In this document: positions 15,780 to 24,885 of the stretch, piece after piece
Layout: every line of letters starts with the position of its first letter
Numbering within the stretch: the stretch's first letter is position 1
The notes under the pieces: generated by a model
What the model was told of the DNA's origin: nothing
Databases searched by the model: none
What the model saw: only the letters and a program-made list of their open reading frames with translations
Translations under genes and position numbers: made by a program
Source of the DNA: Ruegeria halocynthiae
GTDB lineage: Bacteria; Pseudomonadota; Alphaproteobacteria; Rhodobacterales; Rhodobacteraceae
Direction of reading: 5' to 3'
DNA length: 64,000 bases
Assembly (NCBI RefSeq): GCF_000743705.1
Contig: NZ_JQEZ01000003.1
Span: 295,593 to 359,592 of the forward strand

Positions 15780-16567
15780 GGCTTGATGAACCGGGCACCA
15801 ATGTTGCTTTGTGCGCCGCCCTGAGTGGTTGAGGCGACAAAGCCGCGGCCCGCCGACAGTTCGGATTGCAACAGGGTCAGAGACCCTTCGACAACCGTGC
15901 CGATGGCGACACGTTGCCCGTTGTATTCAGCCTTTGCCGCAACCACGGAAACGATGCGCGGGCGGTCGCCGTCAAAGGAAAAAACCGGCGCGCCCGACGA
16001 TCCGAATTCCACGTCGCACGACATCACCAGAACGTCCAGGTTTCGGGTCATGACAGAGCAGACCTCTTGCAGCGACGGGGCCTCGGCCCGGTCTTGCGCG
16101 TAAGAGACCACGCCAACCTCTTCGCCGCGCCTGGGGCGGTTTCCGGTTTCGAACGGGATGATGGATGTGTTTCTGATCGGTTGCCACAGCTCGATCAGGG
16201 CAATGTCGCTTTGCAGTGCCGCTGTGGATGCGTCACCGCCGAATTCATAGTCGGGGTGAATGACAGCCTGACGGGCCGCCCGGTAAGCCGAAGCGCGCCC
16301 CAACCGCCAAGCGGCCAGGAATTCGACCCGCGACAGATCGATCCGCTGACCCGTCACTTTGTCATACAGGCAATGTGCAGCGGTCAGAACAAGGTTTGGG
16401 GAAATCAGCGTGCCCGTGCAAAACCCCGAACCACCTATGTTCAGACGACCGACAGCCATCCAAGCCCGCCCGGAATCGGTGGTTTCCAGGCTTTTCAGCC
16501 CGGTTTCCTGCGCCATGGCAGCCAAGGGCATGACCGCCAGCGCAAAGGCCCTGATCCAGTTTCGCAA
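15776..16567 (-). CDS. Secreted trypsin-like serine protease (second of a tandem pair)
   Basis: 263 residues from the TTG at 16567, chosen because GGAG lies eight bases upstream and the product then begins with a compact signal peptide (MRNWIRAFALAVMPLAAMAQ). The longer frame to 16657 also starts with TTG and would add a charged 30-residue extension. Triad His65 (LTAAHC), Asp121 (SDIALIEL) and Ser191 (FGSSGAPVF). Paralogue of the following protease: CTGTLI..LVLTAAHC and the GSSG nucleophile elbow are shared. Substrate unknown. Confidence 0.85.
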   Translation of the reverse strand: MRNWIRAFALAVMPLAAMAQETGLKSLETTDSGRAWMAVGRLNIGGSGFCTGTLISPNLVLTAAHCLYDKVTGQRIDLSRVEFLAAWRLGRASAYRAARQAVIHPDYEFGGDASTAALQSDIALIELWQPIRNTSIIPFETGNRPRRGEEVGVVSYAQDRAEAPSLQEVCSVMTRNLDVLVMSCDVEFGSSGAPVFSFDGDRPRIVSVVAAKAEYNGQRVAIGTVVEGSLTLLQSELSAGRGFVASTTQGGAQSNIGARFIKP

Positions 16568-16686
16568 GCGGTTCTCCGGCGTTGCTGTTGGCCTATCTTT
16601 ATATGCCGGGGGTGCGGCGAAAATAGGGCGGTCACCTTTCCGACGGTTTGTGATCAAATCTGATGCGCCCTTGCATCAAGCGGCAT

Positions 16687-18009
16687 CTATGTCAGGATCG
16701 GAACGTCCGGGGTGCGCCTCTGCTTTTGCTGCAACGCCGTTGGCTTTGGCCCGCCCGTGGCCCAATCCAGCAGCTCAACGGTATGCACAACCGGCACCTC
16801 TGTCCCCGAGCCGATCTGCATCATGCAGCCAATATTGCCAGCCGCGATCACATCGGGATTTTTCGCCTCAAGCGTTCGGACCTTGCGCTGCTTCAACTGG
16901 CCCGAGATTTCGGGCTGCATCAGGTTGTATGTTCCGGCGCTGCCACAGCACAGGTGACTGTCTGCGGGCTCTAACACAGTAAAACCGGCTTTGATCAGCA
17001 AATTCTTGGGATGCGTTTTGATCTTTTGCCCGTGTTGCAGGGAACAGGCGGCGTGGTAGGCGACGACCATTTCCCTGTGTGCGCCTTCGGGCAGGTCCAG
17101 TTGCACCAACAGCTCGCTGATATCCATTGCAAGGGCTGACACCCGGGCGGCATCCTCGGCCAGCGGGTCGTTGCGGAACATGTGGCCATAGTCTTTTACC
17201 GTGGTGCCACAGCCCGAAGTGTTGATGACAATGGCATCCAGGCCTGCGCCATCCATCTCGGCACGCCAGGCTCTGATATTGGCCTCTGCGGCTTTGTGAC
17301 TGTCGCGGGTCTTGCCCATGTGATGGGTCAGCGCACCGCAGCAACCGGCCCCTTCGGCGATCACAACCTCGCAACCCAGCCGCGTCAGCAGGCGGATCGT
17401 GGCATCGTTGATATCGGTGTTCAGCGCCTTTTGCGCGCAGCCCGTCATCAGCGCCACGCGTTTTAGGCGTGGGCCTTTGGGTTCAAAGCTTTGCGGGTCG
17501 TCATTGCGGCTGACCGGCGGGATATGTTTCGGCGCCATCTCAAGCATGGCCCGCAGGCGCGCGTCCGGCATCAAAAATTTGAGCGGGCGGCCCAACCTTG
17601 CCCCGATCAGCGCCCAGCGGAATCGCATCGGATAGGGCAAGATCTGCGCCAGAATCCAGCGCAGCGCGCGGTCCGTAAAGGGGCGCTTGTAATTTGCCTC
17701 GATGTATTCCCGCGCGTGGTCCACCAGATGCATGTAATGTACGCCGGACGGGCAGGTCGTCATACACGCTAGGCACGACAGGCAGCGGTCGATATGTTTG
17801 ACCGTTTTCTCATCCGGTACACGCTCGTTCTCCAGCATGTCCTTGATCAGATAAATGCGCCCGCGCGGGCTGTCCAATTCATCGCCCAGCACCTGATAGG
17901 TGGGGCAGGTCGCGGTACAGAATCCGCAATGCACGCAGCTGCGCAGGATGTCGTTCGACCTTTGGATCGCCGGGTCCTGCAACTGTTTTTCGGTAAACGT
18001 AGTCTGCAT
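16687..18009 (-). CDS. glcF: Glycolate oxidase iron-sulfur subunit
   Basis: 440 residues. Two ferredoxin-type clusters are visible: CVHCGFCTATCP (~31-42) and CLSCLACMTTCP (~81-92). Two CCG (heterodisulfide-reductase-like) motifs follow: GAGCCGALTHHMGK and HLCCGSAGTYNLMQPE. Passes electrons from the flavin subunits to the respiratory chain at the membrane. Last of three genes in the order glcD-glcE-glcF, four bp after glcE. Confidence 0.96.
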   Translation of the reverse strand: MQTTFTEKQLQDPAIQRSNDILRSCVHCGFCTATCPTYQVLGDELDSPRGRIYLIKDMLENERVPDEKTVKHIDRCLSCLACMTTCPSGVHYMHLVDHAREYIEANYKRPFTDRALRWILAQILPYPMRFRWALIGARLGRPLKFLMPDARLRAMLEMAPKHIPPVSRNDDPQSFEPKGPRLKRVALMTGCAQKALNTDINDATIRLLTRLGCEVVIAEGAGCCGALTHHMGKTRDSHKAAEANIRAWRAEMDGAGLDAIVINTSGCGTTVKDYGHMFRNDPLAEDAARVSALAMDISELLVQLDLPEGAHREMVVAYHAACSLQHGQKIKTHPKNLLIKAGFTVLEPADSHLCCGSAGTYNLMQPEISGQLKQRKVRTLEAKNPDVIAAGNIGCMMQIGSGTEVPVVHTVELLDWATGGPKPTALQQKQRRTPDVPILT

Positions 18010-18013
18010 CAGC

Positions 18014-19114
18014 TTACCCCATCAGCCCCGGATTAAAGAGGCCACGCGGGTCAAAACGCCGCCGTACCCCCTGTGTCAGAGCCTTGATTCCGGCATCTTC
18101 CGGCTGAAACCGACCCAGCGCTTCGGCGGTTTCAGCATCGGCCCGCACAAGCGTTGCGTGCCCGTCAAACGCACCCAGCCGGTCCCGCAGGTCAATACCA
18201 CCCGGCACCCGCGCCCAGATCAGGCCGCCACCCCAATCAAACAAAGTCTGGTCTGCCCCTAGCCGCGCCGCGATATCGGGTGCGTCGGTTGGTTTGACCG
18301 ATATCCGCCAAATGTCTCCGTCCTGACCTTCAAAGGCCCTGACATCCCGCAACGCCCGCCACAGGTCAGCCGGTTGCGCAACCTCGGCGATTTCACCAAA
18401 CCCGGACAGCGCAGCTGTCAGTTGCTGGCTGCGATACGCCACGGACTCCAGGCCCCCCTCAACCCGCAGCAGCACGCGTCCGGTTTGCGAGTCGTATGCG
18501 GCCCCGCTGACCTCAAACGGTGATTTCAGCGCTGCGGACATGACCTGAACGGCATCCGCAACCTCAGGCACCCCAACGGCCAGAGTTGCCACCGTTTCGG
18601 GCTTTGGCAGCACCTTCAACGATACTTCGGTCAAAACCCCCAACGTCCCCCAAGAGCCTGCCATCAACTTGACCAGATCATAGCCGGTCACATTCTTCAT
18701 GACCCGACCACCATTTTTGATCACCTGCCCCATGCCATCGACATAACGCACACCCAGCAGGAAATCCCGGCACGCCCCGGCCTGAATTCGGCGCGGGCCC
18801 GAGATATTGGCAGCCACCACGCCACCGATGGTCGGCTCGCCTTGCGTGCCCAGCAACCCCCGGTGATCCATCGGCTCAAAGGCAAGCTGCTGGCCTTCGG
18901 CCTCCAGCGCGGCCTCAATCTCGGCCACCGGCGTTCCCGCCCGCGCCACAAGGGTCAGCGCGCCGGGCTCATACAGCGTGATGCCGCGCAACCCCAGGGT
19001 TTCAATCACCACCTCGGGCCCGCCAATACCACGGGTGCCACCCCCGGCAATGCGCACCGGCCCATTCAGCCCGGCCACCATCTTGGCCAGTTCAGCCTCA
19101 GTCTCAGGTTTCAT
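18014..19114 (-). CDS. glcE: Glycolate oxidase FAD-binding subunit
   Basis: 366 residues. N-terminal FAD_binding_4 pattern includes VRIAGGGTRGIGGP, and the flavin-contact region GLLGTQGEPTIGGVVAANISGPRRI lies at ~89-113. GGRVMKNVTGYDLVKLMAGSWGTLGVLTEV is diagnostic of GlcE. It forms the glycolate dehydrogenase complex with GlcD and GlcF, oxidising glycolate (a photorespiratory exudate abundant in seawater) to glyoxylate. Starts 25 bp after glcD. Confidence 0.95.
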   Translation of the reverse strand: MKPETEAELAKMVAGLNGPVRIAGGGTRGIGGPEVVIETLGLRGITLYEPGALTLVARAGTPVAEIEAALEAEGQQLAFEPMDHRGLLGTQGEPTIGGVVAANISGPRRIQAGACRDFLLGVRYVDGMGQVIKNGGRVMKNVTGYDLVKLMAGSWGTLGVLTEVSLKVLPKPETVATLAVGVPEVADAVQVMSAALKSPFEVSGAAYDSQTGRVLLRVEGGLESVAYRSQQLTAALSGFGEIAEVAQPADLWRALRDVRAFEGQDGDIWRISVKPTDAPDIAARLGADQTLFDWGGGLIWARVPGGIDLRDRLGAFDGHATLVRADAETAEALGRFQPEDAGIKALTQGVRRRFDPRGLFNPGLMG

Positions 19115-19139
19115 CGCATTTCTTCTTTGTTAGAGCCGA

Positions 19140-20588
19140 TTATTCCGCAGCCGCCCGCATCTTTCGGCGCGCTTCAGAGGCGTCCAGCGGGAACACTTTG
19201 GCAGGGTTCAGCAGCCAGTTCGGATCAAACACATCCTTCACGGCCATCTGTGCCTCAAGATCCTGATCGGCGTATTGGTGCGACATCAGATCCCGTTTTT
19301 CGATCCCCACCCCATGCTCGCCGGTCAGGCAGCCCCCGACATCAACACAGAGCTTCAGGATTTCAGCCCCGAACGCCTCGCATTTCTCAAGATCACCGGG
19401 CTTGTTGGCATCAAACAGGATCAGCGGGTGCATGTTGCCGTCGCCCGCGTGGAATACGTTCCCCACAGGCAGACCGTATTCCGCACTCATCTCTCCGATC
19501 CGGCGCAGCACTTCGGGCAGCGAAGATACCGGGATCGTCCCGTCCAGGCACATGTAATCATTCATCTGCCCCATTGCGCCAAATGCCGATTTCCGTCCCA
19601 GCCAGATTTTCGCGCTTTCCTCGGCCGATTGGCTTTCGCGCAGTTCAACCGGATTATGACGTTTGGCGATCTCGATGATCTTTGACAGTTGATGGTCGAT
19701 TTCCGCGTCCGAGCCTTCAACTTCGACGATCAAAAGGGCCGTGCAATCCGGATAGCCCGCGTGGGCAAAATTCTCGCAGGCCCGGATGCACAGCGTGTCC
19801 ATGAATTCGATCGCCACCGGCAAAATGCCCGATTTTATGATGTCCGAGACGCATTGCCCCGCCACCTCATTGTCATCGAACCCCATCAGCACGGGCCGGG
19901 CGCCTTCGGGTTTGCGCAGGATGCGCAGCGTCGCCTCGGTCACGACGCCCAGCTGCCCTTCAGATCCGCAGATGACACCCAGTAAGTCCAGCCCGCCCGC
20001 ATCCAGATGCGCGCCGCCGATTTCAACCACACTGCCATCCATCAAGACCATCGTGACACCCAGCAGGTTGTTGGTGGTCACACCGTATTTCAGGCAATGC
20101 GCGCCCCCGGAATTCATCGCGATATTGCCTGCAATCGCACAGGCCAGTTGCGAGGACGGGTCCGGGGCATAGAAAAAATCCTCTTCCTCGACCGCGCCGG
20201 TCACGCTCAGATTGGTGCGGCCGGTCTGAACCCGGATGAACCGATTGTCATAGTCGGTTTCCAGAACCTCATTCATGCGGGCGACGCCGAGGATGACACA
20301 ATCCGCTGTCGGCAACGCCCCGCCTGCCAGCGAAGTCCCCGACCCGCGCGGCACAACCGGCACGCCCTCTTGATGGCAGATGCGCAACACATCCGCGACC
20401 TCTTGCGTGGTCGAAGGCAAAACCGCCAGCATCGGTGGGCACCGATAGGCCGTCAGCGCATCACATTCATAGGCGCGTGTCTCGGACGGGTCATGAATCA
20501 CCGCGTCCTTGGGCAGCACCCGCTGCAACCGCTGCAAAACCGCAGCCTTGCGGCGCAGGACATCAGGGTTAGGCGTCGGCATTTCCAT
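19140..20588 (-). CDS. glcD: Glycolate oxidase subunit GlcD
   Basis: 482 residues from the ATG at 20588, supported by GGAGGTT just upstream; the longer open frame to 20687 has no such site. FAD-binding signature VVPRGSGTSLAGGALP (~93-108) and the central IAGNIAMNSGGAHCLKYGVT (~147-166) are typical. The C-terminal LTGEHGVGIEKRDLM (~430-444) is the FAD-oxidase C domain motif. Catalytic flavoprotein of the glycolate oxidase complex. Divergent from the DUF599 gene with an 81-bp spacer; no dedicated glcC regulator is next to it. Confidence 0.95.
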   Translation of the reverse strand: MEMPTPNPDVLRRKAAVLQRLQRVLPKDAVIHDPSETRAYECDALTAYRCPPMLAVLPSTTQEVADVLRICHQEGVPVVPRGSGTSLAGGALPTADCVILGVARMNEVLETDYDNRFIRVQTGRTNLSVTGAVEEEDFFYAPDPSSQLACAIAGNIAMNSGGAHCLKYGVTTNNLLGVTMVLMDGSVVEIGGAHLDAGGLDLLGVICGSEGQLGVVTEATLRILRKPEGARPVLMGFDDNEVAGQCVSDIIKSGILPVAIEFMDTLCIRACENFAHAGYPDCTALLIVEVEGSDAEIDHQLSKIIEIAKRHNPVELRESQSAEESAKIWLGRKSAFGAMGQMNDYMCLDGTIPVSSLPEVLRRIGEMSAEYGLPVGNVFHAGDGNMHPLILFDANKPGDLEKCEAFGAEILKLCVDVGGCLTGEHGVGIEKRDLMSHQYADQDLEAQMAVKDVFDPNWLLNPAKVFPLDASEARRKMRAAAE

Positions 20589-20669
20589 GGCTGAACCTCC
20601 AGTTGGTAAAATAATATTACCAATTTTACGATCTAGCAAGTTGCAACCCCAAGACGTAGTGTCGCGCTT

Positions 20670-21368
20670 ATGTCCTGGATCGAACAAACTCTTCTTTTTT
20701 CGCCGCTCGACTATGGTGGCATTGCGCTGTTGATCGCGGCCTGGCTGTGGATCGGTTGGCGGATCGAAAACGCGTCACCGCAAAAGCCGTCGGTCGGGCA
20801 GCTTATGGATGATTACCGCCGGGATTGGATGAAGGAAATGGTGACACGTCAACCCCGCATGTTCGATGCGCAGGTCGTGGGCACCATGCGACAAGGCAGC
20901 ACGTTTTTTGCATCCACCACGATGATCGCCATTGGGGGCGGGCTTGCCTTGCTGGGCAATACCGACCGTCTGGCCGGGGTCGCCAAGGATCTTGCGCTGG
21001 GCGCCGCCCCCGCGCTGGTGTGGGAGGTCAAGATCCTGATCATCCTGCTTTTTTTGGCCAACGCCTTTCTGAAATATGTCTGGGCGCACCGTTTGTTCGG
21101 CTATTGCGCGGTTCTGATGGCGGCTGTTCCGAACGATCCCGATGAACCCGGGGCCTATCCCCGTGCCGCACAGGCCGCCGAAATCTGCGTGACAGCGGCG
21201 CGCAGCTTCAATCGCGGATTGCGGGCGACCTATTTCGCATTGGCGGCGGTGACATGGATGTTAGGCCCGGAGGCCCTGGTTCTGGGCACGCTGATCACAC
21301 TTGCCATGCTGTACCGGCGGGAATTTGCGTCTCATTCACGGGCGGTCCTGCTGAACACCGGAACGTGA
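20670..21368 (+). CDS. DUF599 family membrane protein
   Basis: 232 residues with about four membrane helices (~14-30, ~78-97, ~110-132, ~190-215). The segment WMKEMVTRQPRMFDAQVVG followed by GSTFFASTTMIAIGGGLALLG is the DUF599 signature; YPRAAQAAEICVTAARSFNRGLRATYFALA is the second conserved block. Function is not known for the family. Confidence 0.85.
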   Translation: MSWIEQTLLFSPLDYGGIALLIAAWLWIGWRIENASPQKPSVGQLMDDYRRDWMKEMVTRQPRMFDAQVVGTMRQGSTFFASTTMIAIGGGLALLGNTDRLAGVAKDLALGAAPALVWEVKILIILLFLANAFLKYVWAHRLFGYCAVLMAAVPNDPDEPGAYPRAAQAAEICVTAARSFNRGLRATYFALAAVTWMLGPEALVLGTLITLAMLYRREFASHSRAVLLNTGT

Positions 21369-21403
21369 TCGCAATTGCGCTTGTTAGAGGCTAATTTCAC
21401 ATC

Positions 21404-21751
21404 ATGAGATATCTTGTTCTGACCGCCCTTCTTGGCACCCCGGTACTGGCCGACGGACCCGTGATCGAAAATGTCACCGCCCAGCGCAACGGCGAGACTT
21501 GGCGATTCGACGTAACCGTGTCCCACCCTGACACGGGCTGGGATCACTATGCGGATGGCTGGCGCGTTCTGGATATGGACGGTAACGAGCTGGGTATGCG
21601 GGTCCTGCACCACCCGCACGAACAGGAACAGCCCTTTACCCGATCCCTTGGTGGCGTGGCGATTCCTTCGGAAGCAACACAGGTTCAGGTGCAAGCGCGT
21701 TGTAATCAGGACGGGTGGGCCGATCAGATGTTCACAGTCACGCTGCCCTAG
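21404..21751 (+). CDS. Small secreted protein of unknown function
   Basis: 115 residues with a signal peptide (MRYLVLTALLGTPVLA). The mature part is a short beta-rich domain: VTAQRNGETWRFDVTVSHPDTGWDHYADGWRV, then HPHEQEQPFTRSLGGVAIP. A single Cys near the C terminus. I do not recognise a named family. It overlaps no other gene and lies 35 bp after the DUF599 gene, probably co-transcribed. Confidence 0.75.
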   Translation: MRYLVLTALLGTPVLADGPVIENVTAQRNGETWRFDVTVSHPDTGWDHYADGWRVLDMDGNELGMRVLHHPHEQEQPFTRSLGGVAIPSEATQVQVQARCNQDGWADQMFTVTLP

Positions 21752-21753
21752 GA

Positions 21754-22239
21754 TCAGAACACGCCCATTTCCAACCCGGCGGCCATGGCCTGTCCGATCT
21801 CACGGCAGGTTTCCAGCTGATCGTCAGGGATGGCCTTTTCGGCCAGAATCGCGTCAGGCGTTTGCGCGTGGGTGCAGATGATCAGCGGCGGCTGCACCTG
21901 TTTCAACCGCCAGCCGGTGGCGATGCGGGCGATTTGACGGGCGGCATTTTCCCCGTCGGACCCGGCGCAGATCATCTGGGCATAGGGGCGTCCTTCGATA
22001 CGACCCAGAACCGGATAATAGCAGCGGTCGAAAAACTCTTTCATCAGACCCGAAATCGCGGCCAGATTCTCAGGCGCGCAGAACAGATAACCATCGGCGC
22101 GCAGCAGATCGTCAGGCTCGGCCTGATCGGCGGGTTTGAGGATGGTTTCGGTCTCATTCCGCGCGGCCTCAGCGGCGGCTTCGGCCATCTGCCGGGCTCC
22201 GCCGGTGCGCGAATGGTAAACGATCAAAAGCTGCGCCAT
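21754..22239 (-). CDS. Flavodoxin-like FMN protein / NAD(P)H-dependent oxidoreductase
   Basis: 161 residues. The FMN phosphate loop is IVYHSRTGGARQMAEAA (~6-22), and FCAPENLAAISGLMKEFFDRCYYPV (~53-77) is the second flavin-contact region of the flavodoxin_2/FMN_red fold. The redox partner is unknown. It starts one base after the rlmH stop (TGA-C-ATG), so is translationally coupled to rsfS-rlmH. Confidence 0.83.
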   Translation of the reverse strand: MAQLLIVYHSRTGGARQMAEAAAEAARNETETILKPADQAEPDDLLRADGYLFCAPENLAAISGLMKEFFDRCYYPVLGRIEGRPYAQMICAGSDGENAARQIARIATGWRLKQVQPPLIICTHAQTPDAILAEKAIPDDQLETCREIGQAMAAGLEMGVF

Positions 22240-22240
22240 G

Positions 22241-22711
22241 TCAGACCCGGTGATAGGGGCCGCCCGACAGGATGGTTGCGGCCCGATACAATTGCTCGGC
22301 CAGCATCACACGGACCAGCATATGCGGCCAGACCATCGACCCGAAAGAAATGGAAAAATCCGCCTGCGCCCGCAGATCAGGGTCTATTCCGTCCGCGCCG
22401 CCAATGATCAGTGCCAGATCCTGCCGACCGGCATCGCGCCAGCCGCCCAGTTTTTGCGCAAAATCCGGCGAGGACATCACCCGCCCGCGTTCGTCCAGCG
22501 TGCAGATTACAGCGCCCTTGGGCAATGCCTTGCGCAGCAAGGCGGCCTCGGCCCCCATGCCTGCGTTTTTCTTGTCCTCAACCTCGACCACACGGGCAGG
22601 CCCAAGGCCCAACGCGCGGCCGGTTCGGTCAAAACGGGTCAGATAATCGTCAAGCAGGGTCTTCTCCGGTCCGGCGCGCAATCGCCCGACCGCAACTATG
22701 CTGATTCGCAT
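22241..22711 (-). CDS. rlmH: 23S rRNA (pseudouridine1915-N3)-methyltransferase
   Basis: 156 residues, the standard RlmH (SPOUT) length. [12 protein letters not shown] (~98-109) is the knotted SAM-binding loop, and [20 protein letters not shown] with the C-terminal GGPYHRV are diagnostic. Methylates helix 69 of assembled 70S ribosomes. Downstream of rsfS, the conserved ribosome-maturation pairing. Confidence 0.97.
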   Translation of the reverse strand: MRISIVAVGRLRAGPEKTLLDDYLTRFDRTGRALGLGPARVVEVEDKKNAGMGAEAALLRKALPKGAVICTLDERGRVMSSPDFAQKLGGWRDAGRQDLALIIGGADGIDPDLRAQADFSISFGSMVWPHMLVRVMLAEQLYRAATILSGGPYHRV

Positions 22712-22755
22712 ATCACTCTCGCCTCCGGCCCGTTAATGCGGCCCGGGATAGCGCC

Positions 22756-23115
22756 TCAGCTCGCCGAGGCGCTGCCGCCCTGGGGCAGCCACATCTTTTC
22801 CAGCTGATAGAATTCGCGCACTTCGGGGCGGAAGATATGGACGATCACGTCGCCCGTATCGATCAACACCCAATCGCCGGCATCCTTGCCTTCGACCTTG
22901 GACGTGAAACCGAATTCCTGCTTGATGCGATCCGTCAGTTTTTCCGCCATGGCCGAGACCTGACGTGTCGAACGCCCGGACGCAATAACCATGTGATCCG
23001 CGACGGACGACTTGCCCTGCAGGTTGATCTGCACGACGTCTTCGGCCTTGTCATCGGAAAGTGAGGAAAGGATTCGTTCAAGCAGCCTATCGCTGATTGA
23101 CTGAGAGTGGGCCAT
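22756..23115 (-). CDS. rsfS: Ribosomal silencing factor
   Basis: 119 residues from the ATG at 23115; a TTG nine codons upstream is in frame. Core AEDVVQINLQGKSSVADHMVIASGRSTRQVSAMAEKL is split by the usual strand-helix pattern, and DAGDWVLIDTGDVIVHIFRPEVREFYQLEKMW is the family C terminus. Binds L14 and blocks subunit joining in starvation. Followed by rlmH. Confidence 0.96.
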   Translation of the reverse strand: MAHSQSISDRLLERILSSLSDDKAEDVVQINLQGKSSVADHMVIASGRSTRQVSAMAEKLTDRIKQEFGFTSKVEGKDAGDWVLIDTGDVIVHIFRPEVREFYQLEKMWLPQGGSASAS

Positions 23116-23280
23116 TACACTGGCCCCTTCATCGGCGGGCAAACCCGCCTGGGTATGTAGAGACAGGACATGGTCCTCCTTTGCTGCGCGCCGTCAAACC
23201 TTCGGCGCTGGGGTACTATAAAGGTAACAAGGGGAATGCAACATTTCAATGAAAGCGCGCCCTAGGGGGTGCACGATGGC

Positions 23281-24633
23281 TCACTCTTTGGCGATCTGTT
23301 GCGCGTCTGCGCTGTCTGACAGCAGCCGGACCTCGCGTTGCGGGAAGGGCAGAGATATCCCTTCAGCCTGAAACGCGTCCCATAGCGCAAGGTAGACATT
23401 GCCCCGGATATTGGTCAGCCCCTTGGTCGGATCGCTGATCCAGAACCGCAGCACATAGTCCACACTGCTATCGCCAAACCCGGTGATATGGCAAACCGGT
23501 TCATGTGAGCCGCCGCTGAGCACGCGTTTTACTGTCTTAACCGACCGGATTGCCGTTGCGCGCACTTTGTGCGGATCATCGCCATAGCTGGTGCCGAACT
23601 CCAGATCCAGCCGCACAAAGCGGTCCGAATGCGACCAGTTTACCACCTGATTGGTGATCAGATCTTCGTTCGGGATCAGATATTCCCGCCCGTCCCGCGT
23701 GACGACCGAGACATAGCGCGCACCCAGCGCGTTGATCCAACCAAACGTATCACCCAGCGAGATCACGTCGCCCGGTTTGATCGAGCGATCCATCAGGATA
23801 ATGATCCCGGAAATCAGGTTTGAGACCACCTTTTGCAAGCCAAAACCGATGCCCACACCGATGGCACCGGACAGCAGCGCAATGCCGGTCAAATCAAACC
23901 CAAGCGTTCGGATCGCGGCCATGAAGACCGCGCCGTACAGCAGCACCTGAATGCCCTTGGCCAGCAAAACCTGCATGGACGGGGTGATGTCGTCGTTACC
24001 CTTCAGCCCGCGTTCAGCCGCGCGTGTCCCCACGCGGGCCAGGGTCAACAGGATACCAATCAGCAGAACGGCCTTTAGAATGCCCAGTGCCGAAATGTGC
24101 AGATCGCCGATGGAAATCGCCAGCCCATCCAGAAAATCAGCCACGTCATCCGTCAGATTCAACGCAACCAGCGTTGCATAGACCCACATGGCCCACTTGA
24201 ATATCCGCCGCAGCGTCCGGTTACGCACCAGCCGGGCCACCAGCGCAATGGCCAGCCACGCGGCGGCCAAAGTCGCGATCACACCGATAATATAGCTGCG
24301 GGACGGCCATGTGATGTGCTGCATCAACAGATACAGCCCCCAGGCCAGCAGCACGAAATAAACCAGCGTCAGGCGCTGCATCAAATGCACCAGCGTCCGC
24401 AAGCGCCATTTGGGCCAACCGGTGCGGGCGCGGGCCCAGGCGTCCCAACGGGATTGCGTCAGAACCTTCAGAACAAGGGCCAAAGCCCATAAAAACAAGA
24501 TGATGACCAACTGGTATTGCCGCCAACCCGGAGTGACGATCAGTTCGACAAATTTTCCGATTTGCGAAGAAAAGCCCGTGACCATGTTGGCATAGAGGTC
24601 CGACAGTGAACTGGGGATCAGGTCTTGGTTCAT
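23281..24633 (-). CDS. Mechanosensitive ion channel, MscS family
   Basis: 450 residues from the ATG at 24633, which has a GGAG site; upstream extension to 24771 lacks one. Several N-terminal membrane segments (~32-50, ~75-95, ~100-125, ~140-175) precede the MscS core. The pore helix region is LSGAIGVGIGFGLQKVVSNLISGIIILMDRSIKPGDVI, with the Gly/Ala-rich TM3 and the beta domain starting at the end; VVTRDGREYLIPNEDLITNQVVNWS is the conserved beta-sandwich. Relieves osmotic downshock in the inner membrane. Stands alone. Confidence 0.92.
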   Translation of the reverse strand: MNQDLIPSSLSDLYANMVTGFSSQIGKFVELIVTPGWRQYQLVIILFLWALALVLKVLTQSRWDAWARARTGWPKWRLRTLVHLMQRLTLVYFVLLAWGLYLLMQHITWPSRSYIIGVIATLAAAWLAIALVARLVRNRTLRRIFKWAMWVYATLVALNLTDDVADFLDGLAISIGDLHISALGILKAVLLIGILLTLARVGTRAAERGLKGNDDITPSMQVLLAKGIQVLLYGAVFMAAIRTLGFDLTGIALLSGAIGVGIGFGLQKVVSNLISGIIILMDRSIKPGDVISLGDTFGWINALGARYVSVVTRDGREYLIPNEDLITNQVVNWSHSDRFVRLDLEFGTSYGDDPHKVRATAIRSVKTVKRVLSGGSHEPVCHITGFGDSSVDYVLRFWISDPTKGLTNIRGNVYLALWDAFQAEGISLPFPQREVRLLSDSADAQQIAKE

Positions 24634-24735
24634 GCACGTCTCCTGTACCTCAACTTGAACAGCGTTGCCGCGCGATGCAAGCCTGACACCGGATTGAACC
24701 TTGATTGACGGTAGAACGCGATATATCTGGGGCAC

Positions 24736-24834
24736 ATGAGACTCAACCTGGCCCCAGCTCCGACACTGCAAGACCGTACGCGCCTGCGTGAGCGGTTCTT
24801 TGGGGCCGCCCGCACGGTTCTGGCCTGCCTATAA
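24736..24834 (+). CDS. Possible short leader ORF upstream of leuC (32 codons)
   Basis: ATG at 24736 opens 32 codons with six Leu and six Arg, ending 51 bp before leuC. It has only a weak GGGG upstream and no run of Leu codons, so a classical attenuation leader is not supported. Listed because it is the only open frame in the leuC leader. Confidence 0.18.
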   Translation: MRLNLAPAPTLQDRTRLRERFFGAARTVLACL

Positions 24835-24885
24835 GCGCGTCCAGCCACTCGCCAGCTATTTCTCATTACATACGGGAGAGGACCG

